Below are positions 38,178 through 50,491 of a stretch of DNA of 64,000 nt, piece by piece. The translations under genes were made by a program, and so were the position numbers. Numbering within the stretch: the stretch's first letter is position 1; the number at the start of each line of letters is the position of its first letter. Location: positions 2,811,001 through 2,875,000 of the forward strand of contig JACCIC010000002.1 of the NCBI GenBank assembly GCA_018907035.1, written 5' to 3'. This DNA comes from Sycobia sp. Sy_11. Taxonomy: Eukaryota; Arthropoda; Insecta; Hymenoptera; Epichrysomallidae. The notes beneath the pieces were generated by a model, which was not told the origin of the DNA, made no database searches, and saw nothing but the letters and a program-made list of their open reading frames with translations.

Positions 38178-39490
38178 CAAGAAGAAGAATTTTAGAAAGC
38201 AGGAGAGCTCAATGCAAAATATCCAACGGAGCCACCCCGCGCCGATCGCTGTTATACAACGAACGCAAACGGAAGACAAGAAAACTGATAAAATCAAACG
38301 GAACAGTAGAGCGAAGTTGAGAGGAAAAAATTGTTAATGAATCGTCCGATATAAATACAGTGGAATCTCTAATTAATTTCGTATGGATCGTGACTTTGTA
38401 GTAGTAAAGTGTAGTAAAATACATTTTGTGGATTTGTCAGTATTTCGGTATATTAGGACAGGAAAACTATAATGGTAGTTGTTTTTATATTATTTAAGGT
38501 TAATCGAACAGCGAGTGACCGAAAAAATTTACAAAAACCATGTGTGTACATTTATAACTTTTCCTAACGCTAAAGTACCACTTAAGTATTAAGTAACTTA
38601 CAATTATTAAAGAAACATGGTTCTTACAAAGCATGCCTTGGAAATCTCAATTTAATTCTTCCAATTTTGTTTCACGTTTAAAGTAAATGATACGAATTTT
38701 TTTTCACTTCCATTCTTTTTAGCTACTTAACAGTTGGAAATAACAATTTATTTACTATAATAAGTTCATATTTCTAAAATTAAAATTTATAGCATACACA
38801 TGCAGACATATTGATATATAAAACTATTCTAACGTTTTTTTTCCTATTAAATTCCATCTCGGGTGTAGGATATTTTAAATGAATTTTGCTATATATGTAG
38901 GTTTTTCGCGTAGACAAATGATCATAAGAAAATACTTGACACCTCCGTCTCTTTAACCCCTTTCATAATTTAGGCACAATGGACGAGATCTTATTGCATA
39001 TAATCAATTGATTAGAGAAGTCTTGCACAAGGAACCAACCAAATACTCGCCACGTGCATAGTCTGACTTTAATGATTAAACATATAGTTCGAACCTGATC
39101 AAGCTCACAGTGAAAGTCACACATATGCCGAGGAATATACGTAACTTAATGAAATAAATAAAGTAATAAATAAAAATTGTACCGATAAATGGGCTATATT
39201 CAGAAATTAAAAATAAATGTAAGCTGTTGGTCTGAAAATTGTTAACTCTAATTATGTTATATTTGTCGAATTTGTTACATGATTGGAGGTTCTTCTTTAT
39301 GTGATGCCAAATCTAATCCATCTTTTTCAGATACTCTATACTGGGCTCTTCAAAAGCATGAAAATTATGACTAATTGTTGTTACCGTAATCCTTAAAAAT
39401 TTTAAAAATGACGACCCAGAAATTAAAAAAATTCATTTAATAAATAATTGCAAAGTATTATATGAAAATCATTCGAGCGATGCGATTATA
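38178..39490. other. AT-rich noncoding stretch
   Basis: No gene or structured repeat was recognised. Confidence 0.5.
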
Positions 39491-40290
39491 TTTTGACCAT
39501 AGGCGCTTCGATCGCTTTTCAGACCCTCCTCCCCTTTTCAGAAAAACCAAGCGATTCGTAGCTACGATCGCAACAACTTGTTTTTCAGACGATAAACGCG
39601 TTTGTGATTTCGCTCCGCCTATACTGACATAAAGAACTAACGAAATTCGTCAAAAGCGCTACGGTGGAGGGGTCGGGGGGGTTGGATCTACAAGAGGTTG
39701 GGCAAAGTTATTCGCTTATAGGACGAAAACAGAGACATAGAATAAAGCGATAAATGAGGCTATCAGAATTTTAGCAAGGACGAAAATAAAGAGAACCTCG
39801 TGTCCTCGCTTCTGGGGTGGATAGAGAGTCAGCGGGTGAGGCTGGGTAATAGAGGGGCGGGGGAGTCGGTTAACAAAGAAGAGGGCAACATCTTAATCCA
39901 GCTTTACGGCCGTCGAGCTCTCGTTGAATATTCAGGGATGAAGATTTGTAACGGGAACTTTCGGGCTTTTCGCCGAAAATTCGATTTTCCCCCAAACCCC
40001 TCCTCGCACCACCCACCGACTATGATTGCGAACACGACCGTCCCGGAGTTTCTGCATCTCCGCTGTTTCGTTGCACGAACATTTCAATGATCTTGAGAAA
40101 AAGCCTTCCTCTATGTATGTACGTACGTACGTATGTATAGGAAGTACAATTAGCAACGATCGGTGAAATTCTCTACCCTGTATATATATAAGGCTGGCGA
40201 CTCGCCGACGCGATCGTATATCGCGAAATGAAATTCCACCCATACCCTCAGCGCCCCCTGCCGCGCAATAAAAGAACATCAGAGATCGCA
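39491..40290. other. GC-richer block
   Basis: Moderately GC- and CpG-rich, with the self-complementary GTACGTACGTAC near 40119-40130. The 96-codon plus frame (39800-40090) and 128-codon minus frame (39932-40318) overlap antisense and show no domain features. Confidence 0.35.
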
Positions 40291-41410
40291 AAAGTGGTTT
40301 CGGTTCCTTGTAAAACAATATATTTTATACGTACTTCCCGACAGCTTCAAAATAAAATGCCTCCTGCAGTACACGCGAATGTACACATATGCACTTTTCA
40401 CTTTATACACATGTATACGTGTGTGTTTGTGTACATGTATCCAGATATATAGTACTGGAAAAAGTTTGGGCTCATTGAAAAAGTTGCTCAGAAGGCAGGG
40501 GAGGGGATAAAAGTTGGTTTAAATTCCGTATACTAGTAGATATTGTAGAGGAACTCTTTTGAAGACGTTTGACTTTTTCCTCATTTTTCTATATACGCAA
40601 TGGCCAGCGCAAGGGGAAAGGATAAACTTTTATTCGTATAAATGTCCGATTTACCGTCGATGAAATGTTTTTTTTTGTTGCAAAGTAAGGGACAGCAGTA
40701 GCTTAAAAATTAAATCTTTATTAAGAGCTTATTGTATCTAATAAGTAAAAAAATTTCTATTTAAGGGTCTGTCGAAGTCAATTGTTACAAATCGACCATT
40801 TGAAATAAGATTATGCGTAAGCATAAAATCAATCCAAATTTTCCTTAATCCCATTCTTCATTTACATCAATTTTACATTGCTGTGCAATGTTTCAAGTGA
40901 ATTCCGCAGGCGATGTGGAGAAGAGAAGATTTTAATTTGATAACCAAAGTATTTGAAATATTCTCATATCTGCATCGTTTTATGAATCTACTTGAAATTT
41001 TGTTGCAATGCAAAATGAATACGCGGTTAATTAATTAATACTTGTAAAAGTTGGATTGTTATATATAGAACATTTTTCAAAGCACTGAAAAACGTAAAAG
41101 ATTCTTTACTGAACTGTGATAAATGATCAATAAGTAAGTTATTTTGTATTTAAATATAGGAAATGTTGAAAGTATTGTGCTCGATGAAATCGTTATAAAA
41201 TATTATTTCGCAATGATAATGAAATGTCGAGCTAATTAATTCAACTGAATCAATTCCAATAAATTATTTATACACACTCTTTTTAATATAGTTATCTGCA
41301 GTGTACAAAAGCAAGTCTTTAGATCTTCCGGTCGTATTTCTTTTTTATGGAATCTGCTAGGAATTCTGTATTAATATAACAACTATAATATTAATTTAGC
41401 TATAATTTTA
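40291..41410. other. AT-rich noncoding stretch
   Basis: No gene was recognised. Confidence 0.5.
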
Positions 41411-41416
41411 CATTTG

Positions 41417-41698
41417 TTACAGATAGGAGTCAATCGAGGTCGTTTCCACACAACAGCCTATGCAGCTCTATCTCGGCCGATGACTCTCCGTAAACGAAAT
41501 TTCTTCAATGCCTCGGAGGTGACTAGCGTTGTCCGTACCGCGACCCCAGCAGCGCGTCGCCGTACAGACAACGATGGGGTTTTTCCCTTCACCTTTTGCT
41601 CCGGCACGTGTACAGTTAGCTGTGGGCCCAGTTTCAGTGCCCTTTTCTTACACACACTGGATCGTATAAATTTACTGTTATTTATAGTTACTTTATGA
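41417..41698 (+). CDS. Possible exon (weak)
   Basis: A GC-richer segment starts right after a splice-acceptor-like sequence (TTTGTTACAG, ending near 41422) and stays open to a TGA at 41696-41698. The antisense frame (41458-41841) is also open over the same GC-rich core, so openness alone is weak evidence. The translation is Arg/Thr/Ala-rich in the middle, contains CSGTCTVSCGPS, and ends hydrophobic. No family is recognised. It may be coding, an untranslated exon or just a small GC-rich patch. Confidence 0.15.
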   Translation, partial: LQIGVNRGRFHTTAYAALSRPMTLRKRNFFNASEVTSVVRTATPAARRRTDNDGVFPFTFCSGTCTVSCGPSFSALFLHTLDRINLLLFIVTL

Positions 41699-42133
41699 TG
41701 ATCTCGGGAAAAAAAAATCCGTATCGACGCGTCCCGTTGGTGGAACCCAATCGGAGAGCTCACATATTTGCTGTCTCTGCTGTTATTCGTAAAATTGATT
41801 TTTTTTTTAAAGAATACCGTAGATATACAAAAAAAAAACACTTTTTAAATCCTTATTGAAGACTCGAAGCGTGGAATTATCAATGAGATGAAATCGAGAA
41901 ACCTTTTTCGAATTTATATTTTGCTCGTGAATGGGTTCTATTATTTTTGTAATTAAATATAGCTCCTCGGCTGGCCGAAGATATATAACGATATGCGATC
42001 AAGTAGTAATTTTGGATAAAAAAGTTTCTCGACGTGTCACATAAGAGAACTCCCTTTCATACAATTACGGCTTCTTTACATAAATGTAAAAAGTGTTTAC
42101 CGAAGAAGAATCTTGATTCGTTCCAAACTTTCG

Positions 42134-42167
42134 TTAAGCAACGTTATTTCAGAATAACGTTGCTTAA
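42134..42167. repeat. Perfect 15-bp stem, 4-base loop hairpin
   Basis: TTAAGCAACGTTATT (42134-42148), loop TCAG, then the exact complement AATAACGTTGCTTAA (42153-42167). No T run follows, and it lies in noncoding DNA. It could be a cruciform, the tip of a decayed inverted-repeat element, or an RNA hairpin. Confidence 0.85.
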
Positions 42168-42299
42168 TTAAAATGATAATCTACGCATATTTAATTACCC
42201 GATCCTTTGAAATTTTCATCTTAAACTCTCTATATAAAATGCATTAGCGTAGCAAAACAACGAAGAAGCCAGAAGTACCGTAGTTTCGAGTGTAAAGCA

Positions 42300-42303
<4 letters not shown>

Positions 42304-42352
<49 letters not shown>
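42304..42352. repeat. (TA)n microsatellite
   Basis: About 49 bases of AT alternation. Confidence 0.95.
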
Positions 42353-42357
<5 letters not shown>

Positions 42358-43170
42358 CGGAAGGGAATAAAAACAAAAATAAGAAGTAAAGCAGCCGAGG
42401 CAGTTTCGCGGTATGGAATAAAGTGGAAGAATAACAGAGGACGCCGGAGAACTTCAGAAGTTCGACAGTCCCACTGTCGAGAAACGAGTAGGAAGGAAGT
42501 CGCTTTGTGTATACAATAAGTATATTATAATGGAACGGACGTCGAAGTAACGAGGAATCGAATGTCGCGTAAAAGACCTGACACGGATGGACTTTTTCGT
42601 ATGCATTGTACACGGGCGCGAAAGGAATGCTCGCGCAAAAAGGGAGCGCTAAATTATTGCTGAGCTGGACGGCGGCAGAAGACTGCCAGATTAATTGGCA
42701 GACTTTGTGCGTGAACAGTAGTGCCGTCCTAATGCTTTATTTTACCCCGGGAAATCATCGTTATGAAATCAGATACTAAATCATTCCAATAATTTTATCC
42801 ATAAAGACATTGGGAATAATATTAGAATTTTTCAATCATTTATATCATTGACAACAACAAAGACTGAGCTGAAATCGTTGCAAATCTAGACGAATAAATA
42901 GGCACCTTAAACCATTTGGAATGAATTTAAAATCAATTCCATATCAATTTGAAATCGTATAAATTTATTCGAGGTTGACAAAATTAATTTTCAAACTTAG
43001 TTTTCAAGCGAATAGCGCATCAATAAAATCATTAAAAAAACGTTTCTTAATATTCATTTGACGCAATTTTTCATATCATGCATTCATAATTTTTAAATAA
43101 TGTTAAGCAATACGGTTTTTTTTATAATTTTATTTATGCACGAATAATTGCTTTTATATCTATTCTTATA
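42353..43170. other. Noncoding stretch
   Basis: A GC-moderate part (42360-42760) followed by AT-rich sequence. No gene was recognised. Confidence 0.45.
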
Positions 43171-43174
43171 ACAG

Positions 43175-43257
43175 CAGCAGCCAGTCCATTGCCCTGGCTT
43201 ATCGATCCCACAGAAGTTGTAAGTTATATCTGGTTCTACACAGATACAGTATACGAG
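43175..43257 (+). CDS. Possible small internal exon
   Basis: A pyrimidine-rich tract ending TTATAACAG (to 43174) looks like a splice acceptor. The following 83 bases stay open and read AAASPLPWLIDPTEV then VSYIWFYTDTVYE in the frame that begins at 43174. They end at a donor-like GAG|GTAAAA (GT at 43258). A stronger alternative donor, GTAAGT, occurs inside at 43219, which would give a 44-base exon. The translated sequence is protein-like and unlike the surrounding AT-rich DNA. I do not recognise the protein. The antisense frame is also open (43093-43281), so the strand is uncertain. Confidence 0.25.
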
Positions 43258-43281
43258 GTAAAAATAGCAGTAATAATTCAT

Positions 43282-45290
43282 TTATGTGTGTCAAAATTCT
43301 TATATGTAGAGAATAAAATTATTGTAGCTCTTAACGGAAATAAAAACTTCTAAATGATTTTAATGGAGAAAAATTAATTGTAAAATCTTTTTTTATTTTT
43401 TGTGTTTTTAGCCTTCAATTATTTTTAGTTATACTTTAGGTCTGTATATTTTATCCATCTTACGAACAGTAATTCTTTTTATTATTTCCTACTCTGCCCA
43501 ATTTATAGTTTTATACTAAATTGTGAAAATATAAAGATATTTATAGTGAATTATTTTTATTTAATTTAAAATTATAATATTCGAGTATCGTTTCTATAGC
43601 TAATGTCAAATTTTGGTTCTAGAAGTCAGGATACTAGAATAAAACTTCATCAACTTTAATAATTGTTGAAATAAATAAATACGGAGATCATGGTAATAAA
43701 TAAATGATTTACTCAACATATTGTCTACTTTATATTCATAATGATGATAATACTATATTTATTATTCAATATATTTCTTATATATGAAACTGCGTTACAT
43801 GACATGTTGATTTACGAGCCATCAGTCGAAACGAGCGTAAATAACTATATATCTACCGCATTTATTAGCAACATATCTCAGTAGAATAATTGGATACATA
43901 CCAATCTGTTTGTACGTATGTGTGCTTAGGCAAGGGTGCTTAGTATCTGTGCTTATGTTCGTTAGTCCACGTCTACGTACCTATATATTTCTACCACTGC
44001 TATTGTCCCCAATATACAAGAAGTGTACAATTTATACATTAGAACTACAATAACAACTGAAAAATGTTGAAATCTTAAATAATTAAATGAACAAGAAGAA
44101 TAAATAAGACTTGAAATTTTCAGTACAGCAGAATTATAGATTCGCGTTGATAATGGAAAATAGAGAGTTTCCACGCAAAAACTCGTGGTGAGATTAATTT
44201 ATCACTATAGTCATAGCTTAATTTTGAGCCAAAAAGTAATTTTACTGCAATTTGCAAATACAAAATAGAGGATAATTAGAAAACTGGTTGATTAATAAAA
44301 ATATAGATGAACTAAGTATATTTTTATAAATCAATAATATTTTAATTATTTGAAATACTCCATTTTTTCACGATGAGACAATAAAAGATAAAATTTAATT
44401 ATTTTTTTCAGCTGCGGAAACTACGTTTCCCTTCGTAACGTTACTCATTTATAAATCTAAAATGAGTCGTATTTACAAGAGAAATTTTGGGGAAACCTCT
44501 AACTGATATATTGCTGATATGGGTAGACTGTAGTGAGGGTAACGTCGATTTCTATCAACCGTGGCCAGGTCAATAATATTTGGCAAGATCTCTTGATCTG
44601 TGAGCTGCTTCACAGTACGGATCAGATAGCGTGAAGACTGAGACGAATAAGACGTACCAGGTCTTTCACAAATTAGATTTCTTTCACCGCGTCAATCGGT
44701 ATATATTTTCTTAATACTCATAAATCTATGTTAAAGTTACTGTATTTCTTAGCTTAAAAATAATTATTAAAAAAAAAAGTTCTACACAATATGTTTTTCC
44801 AATATCTCCTTCAGAATCCATCTAACAGGTAAACAGTAATAACCTTATATACACTACAATATTTTGCAAACTCAATGATCGAAGAAAAAACATAGGAGAC
44901 CAATTTGAGAAAAAAACAGATAAAATCGACTTTTAAAGTTGGGGCCTTAATAAGTATACTTACTTTGTGAAATATTGGTCTTTTCATTCCTTAAACAATT
45001 TTTTTACTCTGATTATTTAAATTGATGAATTATTTATTCAAATTTCTTCCTTAAAAATATAGTCAGTTGGCAAACGAAAATATCAGACTATTACTCATTG
45101 TTAAATCTCGTATCTAATTCTTTACGTTAGTGATCATAGTAGACAATCTTTGTTAATGTTGAAGAGAATCAGGAAAAACGGATCTCCCTTCTTTATTCCT
45201 CCCATAATCCTGAGTAGTTCAAAACTCCATCCAGAGATGAACAACATAATCAAACCTCTGGAAAAGTATTCTTTGAGGTACTAAAGCAGT
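43282..45290. other. AT-rich noncoding stretch
   Basis: No gene was recognised. A slightly GC-richer unique patch lies at 44535-44700. Confidence 0.5.
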
Positions 45291-46028
45291 ACGTGCGTTC
45301 AATAAAATTAGCATTATAGAGTGGTCATCTCGATGGCGGCGACGTACAGTGACTAATAACTATCCCATCGGCCCCGTCATATCAAGTGAAGAAAACGATG
45401 TGCTTTCTGTCACCGTTCTTTCTGTTTCTGAAAAATAATTGTTGCCTCGTCCGTAAATAGTTGCGTCAATCTCAGTGTCGATATATTATCGAGGAGGCAA
45501 AGTAACCATCCAGACACGCATATTAGATAAATATTTTCCAGCTATCAATACTTGCAATAAAATGTCATGTACGGTTCATACCTGGAAGGGGGTGAGTTCC
45601 TCTACGCGTGGGACATTGGCTAACGTGTTAGATAGGCATTTATGTCCTTAGGCACCATTGGATTCCAGGCATCTATCTTGGCTTTCTATGCAACATAGGC
45701 ATGGTATCTTTGGCTGGTTGCATAAACATAATCAATCAATAGCGGCCCACCCTGTTTTCGGTCAGGCAAAATGTTCTTTTTCCTTTTATCGTATACATAC
45801 TGACATTTCTTTCAGTAATATTAAGCTTCAGGTTATTCTCGCTTTTTCTGTTTCTTCCTTGATATCAGTGATAATGTCAATTTTGCAGCCACAGGTAGTG
45901 TTCGGCGCACGACGACACGGAGATAGAGAGAAAGACGATGACAAACGGCTTCTTTGTCTGTTGATATAGTGGGCTATATCGGTAATGTTTTGACGTCTTA
46001 TAGTCTGATACTCTTCTCTAGGAAGAGG

Positions 46029-46083
<55 letters not shown>

Positions 46084-46340
46084 CCTTATGTTATCTGCTC
46101 CCGGCCATTGATGATTAACAGGGCAGCATGACCAAGTCTTTCCAACACTGTTATGACTTGTCCATCAAGGGTAGCCCGTTGGTGATGAACAACTCTGGCT
46201 GTTCTCCAGAATCGCACACTGGGTCGTCCAAGGCTAGATTGATTAATTTTAGGCAAATTAAATACAGTCCGAAGCGTCAGACAATCCATGGTCGTCGCCG
46301 CTGTGATCCCATGTAACACCAAGACCCGACGAACGCCGCC
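45291..46340. other. Compositionally distinct block, possible transposon remnant
   Basis: About 1 kb of balanced base composition inside AT-rich DNA, interrupted by a (TA)n tract at 46030-46080. It holds a 103-codon plus frame (45658-45969) and a 78-codon minus frame (46086-46322), neither with recognised domains. The texture resembles decayed retroelement or untranslated sequence, but no terminal repeats, polymerase motifs or target-site duplications were found. Confidence 0.25.
46030..46080. repeat. (TA)n microsatellite
   Basis: About 51 bases of AT alternation. Confidence 0.95.
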
Positions 46341-47567
46341 CGTAGAAAGAGGAATTACAGTTTACGAGAGGTAGTAATCACAGACAGTTCCGACTTTTTT
46401 CTGACCCTTAATCGTCGAAAAAATTCCACTCTACATCCGAAAGTGAATTTTTCTCATTTTGAAGAAATGATTATTTTCTTTGTACTGTTTGATTACTTAG
46501 TCATACTTATTTTCGAAATGCACGATCCGTTCAAAAATGAGAAAAGGAGAAAAGGGGAATTTGGAAAAATGGAATATGTAATTGTGCATGAAATGTATGA
46601 ATCAAAGGAATAAATTTTGTGATACATACGGTATATAATTCTGTGTATGAGCGCGCGCACTTCTGTGTGTGTAGGTAAAGAATTTCGTTTTCCAATGAAA
46701 TAAAATAAAGAATAACAACGGATCGTCATTGACGAGAAAGGCTACATACTATATTTAAAATATGCTAACTATTTACATATTGCTCAACAAATGTTTTTTA
46801 TACAAATACAAGTGGATGCATACGTGTAGATATATTAAGCGAAAAAATTTTATGTCTATCCAGTGGATGACTGGCATTTACGTATTATTTCTTTAACCTT
46901 TTTCATTCATAGATAATAAAAGACCAGTTCGAGTTCTACTATGCGAAATCAATAGATATAACAAAGGGTCACTTGTCCCGGCAAAGGAAGCGCCATCAGG
47001 ACGCGCCGCAAGTTTTTCCTGTAACCCGCATCCGCAAAGTTCTTTTACTTTTTACCGGTTTTTCGGACGTTAACAGACGCGTATTGTCTCTCCGGCCCCA
47101 TCCCGCTCCACGTGATGGAAACATCGATTTTTCAGCGAGACGAGAGCTACAAAATATAGCTATAGCACGCTCTATGTATACTTTTCCAGATAAATATCGA
47201 GGAGAGAGAGCGGCGCCTAGGGGGCGCTCGGTCTTGGATGGAGTATATCTAATTATATTTTAAGATTACGCAAAATATAAAAACCAACGAACCTGCTAAA
47301 CTCGTATACGGATCGAAGACTGGTCGTGAAGAGATAAGGCGGTTTTTATATATATGGAAGATACGTATTCGCAGTTTAAGAGCGATATAGAAGGGTTTAA
47401 ACTCTTGAACACGAGCTTTGAAGGTCAAACATTTAGGAATTTTTAAATAAATTAGTGATAGCAATTTAATTATTTCAAAAACTGTTGAATATAGATTATA
47501 ATTGAAAAAATAGGTATTCCTTATTCAGATATAATGATGCAGACAACATTATATTTATATTTTCTCC
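46341..47567. other. Noncoding stretch with a small GC-rich patch
   Basis: Mostly AT-rich; 46970-47250 is GC- and CpG-richer and gives a 96-codon frame (46973-47263) without recognisable features. Confidence 0.4.
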
Positions 47568-47597
47568 TTTACTAAAATCTAGCTAGATTTTAGTAAA
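47568..47597. repeat. Perfect 30-bp palindrome
   Basis: TTTACTAAAATCTAG (47568-47582) is followed without a spacer by its exact complement CTAGATTTTAGTAAA (47583-47597). Zero-spacer palindromes of this length are rare outside TA repeats. Confidence 0.9.
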
Positions 47598-47870
47598 ATT
47601 CAAAAAATTGTTATTACAAATTAAGATATAATAAAATCAATCTAAATACTTCTTGCCTCAGAATTTTTATTATAAGTTAAAGGGATCTCAAGCTACAGCT
47701 TAAGATGTTCGTTAAAGATAGGCTAATTAATATTAACATAAAATATTATATTTAGGTTTTGCATACATTTAAGCTTTCTAAATCACCACAATAGTACCCA
47801 AAAATTAAGTTTTTTAGAAACTTTTACTCTTTGATTCAAAACGAATATAATGAAAAAGAAGATTATCTCC

Positions 47871-47901
<31 letters not shown>

Positions 47902-49517
47902 GCGCGCGCACGCGCTTTCAAATCTTTGCATGTACCTCGATCTATCGGCGAGACAGGAGTTTCTCGGTGCATTCAAATGATATAAATCAATGATTTCTTA
48001 AATATATTCTGGTCTTTCGGATATGAATTTTAGGACTATAATAAAAAAGTAAAATCGAGAATTTGAATAGTTAATGTCACTTTATCTACTATATTTTTGT
48101 CAGCCCAACCCCAGCATAGGAGACCAAAACGCTTTTGTCATAACCTTAGTACTTTTTGAAAAAGAAGCGCAGGCGTTTCACCTCATTGTCTACAGCTTGA
48201 TCACTATCTGTTTCCAATTTAGTAAAGCTTTTATGTATATAGTAAAGATTAGTTTAGGAAATTAAGAATATTTGAGAATCGAGTGAATATTTGAGCATGC
48301 ATTATGTATAAAGTAAAACAAATGTTTTTGTTTGTGTATGTTACACAAGTCACAAATAATTTGCATTGATTATCTAAAACATGCGATACCTAAGAACTAT
48401 ATATAATGAACCAGGGATAGATCAAATTTCATTTTAATGCCTTATTTTGAGTCTATTCGCATTTCTAAACTATTAATCAAAATCGAAAACATTTCTGGTA
48501 CAAAAATTAAGCAGCCAAAGGAAAAGAAATCAAGGGGATACAATTTCAAGAAATGCACCAAAGAAGTTCGTCGGTCTTACCAAGTCCTTGTACTTAAGCT
48601 CGGAGCTTAAAATTGTCTCAGCAGTTATTCGGATTGCCTCTTTGATTTCCTGAAATCTGGATCTCTACAGCTTTTTCTTAAACTGCTTATTTCAGTGAGT
48701 GCAGGATAAAATGGGAGACCCTATTTGTGTGTACATCTGTGTTATTGGACAGGAAAAGTTTTTCAAAGATGAAAAATCACATAAAATGATATCTCGGTGA
48801 TTTTTTTTTGTTTTTGTATAATCGGCACTGGCATATATCTCAAACAATTGTATTCTGCATTAAGTTAGTACAGAATTATGATAATTATTTATGTAAATGA
48901 CGTTTACATTCCTTCTAAATTGTTTTATTAAATTTTAAGACGACATACGAGTATATAAAGGACTAAGGAATAATAACTATGATGTCATTATTGTCGATCA
49001 AAAAAAATATTATCAGATCTAGTGGATGATAAAAGAAAGTTCAGTCAATAATTTATCGTGCTTTTAAACGAAAGAAGAAAATTATAGAATTACATATGCA
49101 ACTTTACCTAAATAAAAAGATATGTGCAAAAAAAGCAGTGGGATTCATTCACCACTATATATAGTCTTTGTATAATTCACCAACGAATTCCAGCAGAGCC
49201 GTGACCGAAGCGTATCTTGTGTATATACGTGTGGATGCTATATGTTTCTTTTTTCTTTTTTCTTTGCTAAATTTATTGTATAATTTACCGTAAGAATGAT
49301 TTATAGGTAGTGCGCATCGGCTACTTATATCCTGACTAAATATGCATATGAATATGCGAGGCATCAGATATGAAGTGGCTAACTTTGCGCACTTTCATTT
49401 TATAACCATGAGCTGATGCCAAATTTATAGCTAAACCCTGCCATTACACTTGGCTACAAAAATTATAATAATATTTTTATTCTCACATTACTTGATAGCA
49501 TAAAATTAAGATACGTG
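47598..49517. other. AT-rich noncoding stretch
   Basis: No gene was recognised. A short compound CT-CA-CG microsatellite lies at about 47869-47916. Confidence 0.5.
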
Positions 49518-49540
49518 TTTTTTTTTTTTTTTTTTTTTTT
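49518..49540. repeat. Poly(T) run of 23 bases
   Basis: Homopolymer T run. It could be a microsatellite or the tail of a minus-strand retroposed copy, but no retroposed gene is visible beside it. Confidence 0.9.
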
Positions 49541-50420
49541 GCAAATACATCGATCGTATATAGTATCGATTATAAATAACTTAATTTAAAATGCCTATTG
49601 TAATTTATATTTAATAATTTCACTTCAATTCACGCTCTCTGCGCTTACATGTGTTGAAAGTATCCGTGTCTATCTTAGGTACAGATAATTATAATGGTAA
49701 AATGCAGAAATCTATTTCAAAGGCTAAATTATTCGCCGAGATGTGTCGCCGAGACGCACTCCTGAGGTAAAACTCATTCCCTCAAATTTGAAAAAATAAA
49801 AAATAAAAAAAAATAAAGGACACGAGGAAGAAGTGAAAAAGAAAATGCATAGACCAAAACTGTTTAGCTCGCCGCGGTTGTGGAGAGAATTATTCGAAGT
49901 ACCAGGCGAGAAATCGCAAAATGTAATAAGTTTTTCAATGCGCTCGCGCGGACGTAATTTGTTTGTCCGCGCAGCAACATAGATATATACATGCGCATAG
50001 ACGCACAACGCACACACGCACACACGTTTACAAGGCTACAAGTCCTTCGCAACGAGTGGCATATTCCTGCGGAGATCCGCGAGAGTTTTCCGCTTTACGA
50101 GCTATATGCTCATTATTCTTGTGCTTCTCTTATATAGCGGTCGTAGATTAGAGAAATAGAGAGAGAGAGAGAGAGAGAGAGAGGCAGAAGAGGAGTGAGT
50201 GGGGACAGCGGAGGTTTCTACGAGAGGAGAGGCGAAACTCCAAGGCCGGCATAGAGGAGAGAAGGACGTAAGTTCCTGTTCCGGGAGCGTATGTTACGTT
50301 TTAAACCAGCTGTACATATAAATACACGGCATACGTTCGAGCAATCATGTAATATTTGATATTTCTAGTATTAGAGAGGATGATTTATCCAACTTCGTCT
50401 GAAAAGATTATGGTTCACCA
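49541..50420. other. Noncoding stretch with GC-richer core
   Basis: GC-richer at about 49860-50290, with a (GA)n run at 50158-50182. ORFs of 62-99 codons here overlap on both strands and pass through repeats. Confidence 0.4.
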
Positions 50421-50424
50421 ATGT

Positions 50425-50426
<2 letters not shown>

Positions 50427-50488
<62 letters not shown>
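50427..50488. repeat. (TA)n microsatellite
   Basis: About 62 bases of AT alternation. Confidence 0.95.

Positions 50489-50491
<3 letters not shown>

Noticed and set aside
39091..39110. GGTTCGAA-like B-box (minus strand) suggesting a tRNA gene
   Set aside because: The box is incomplete and no A-box or cloverleaf could be assembled around it.
46086..46322. Minus-strand ORF considered as retrotransposon polyprotein
   Set aside because: No protease, reverse transcriptase or integrase motif and no terminal repeats were found.
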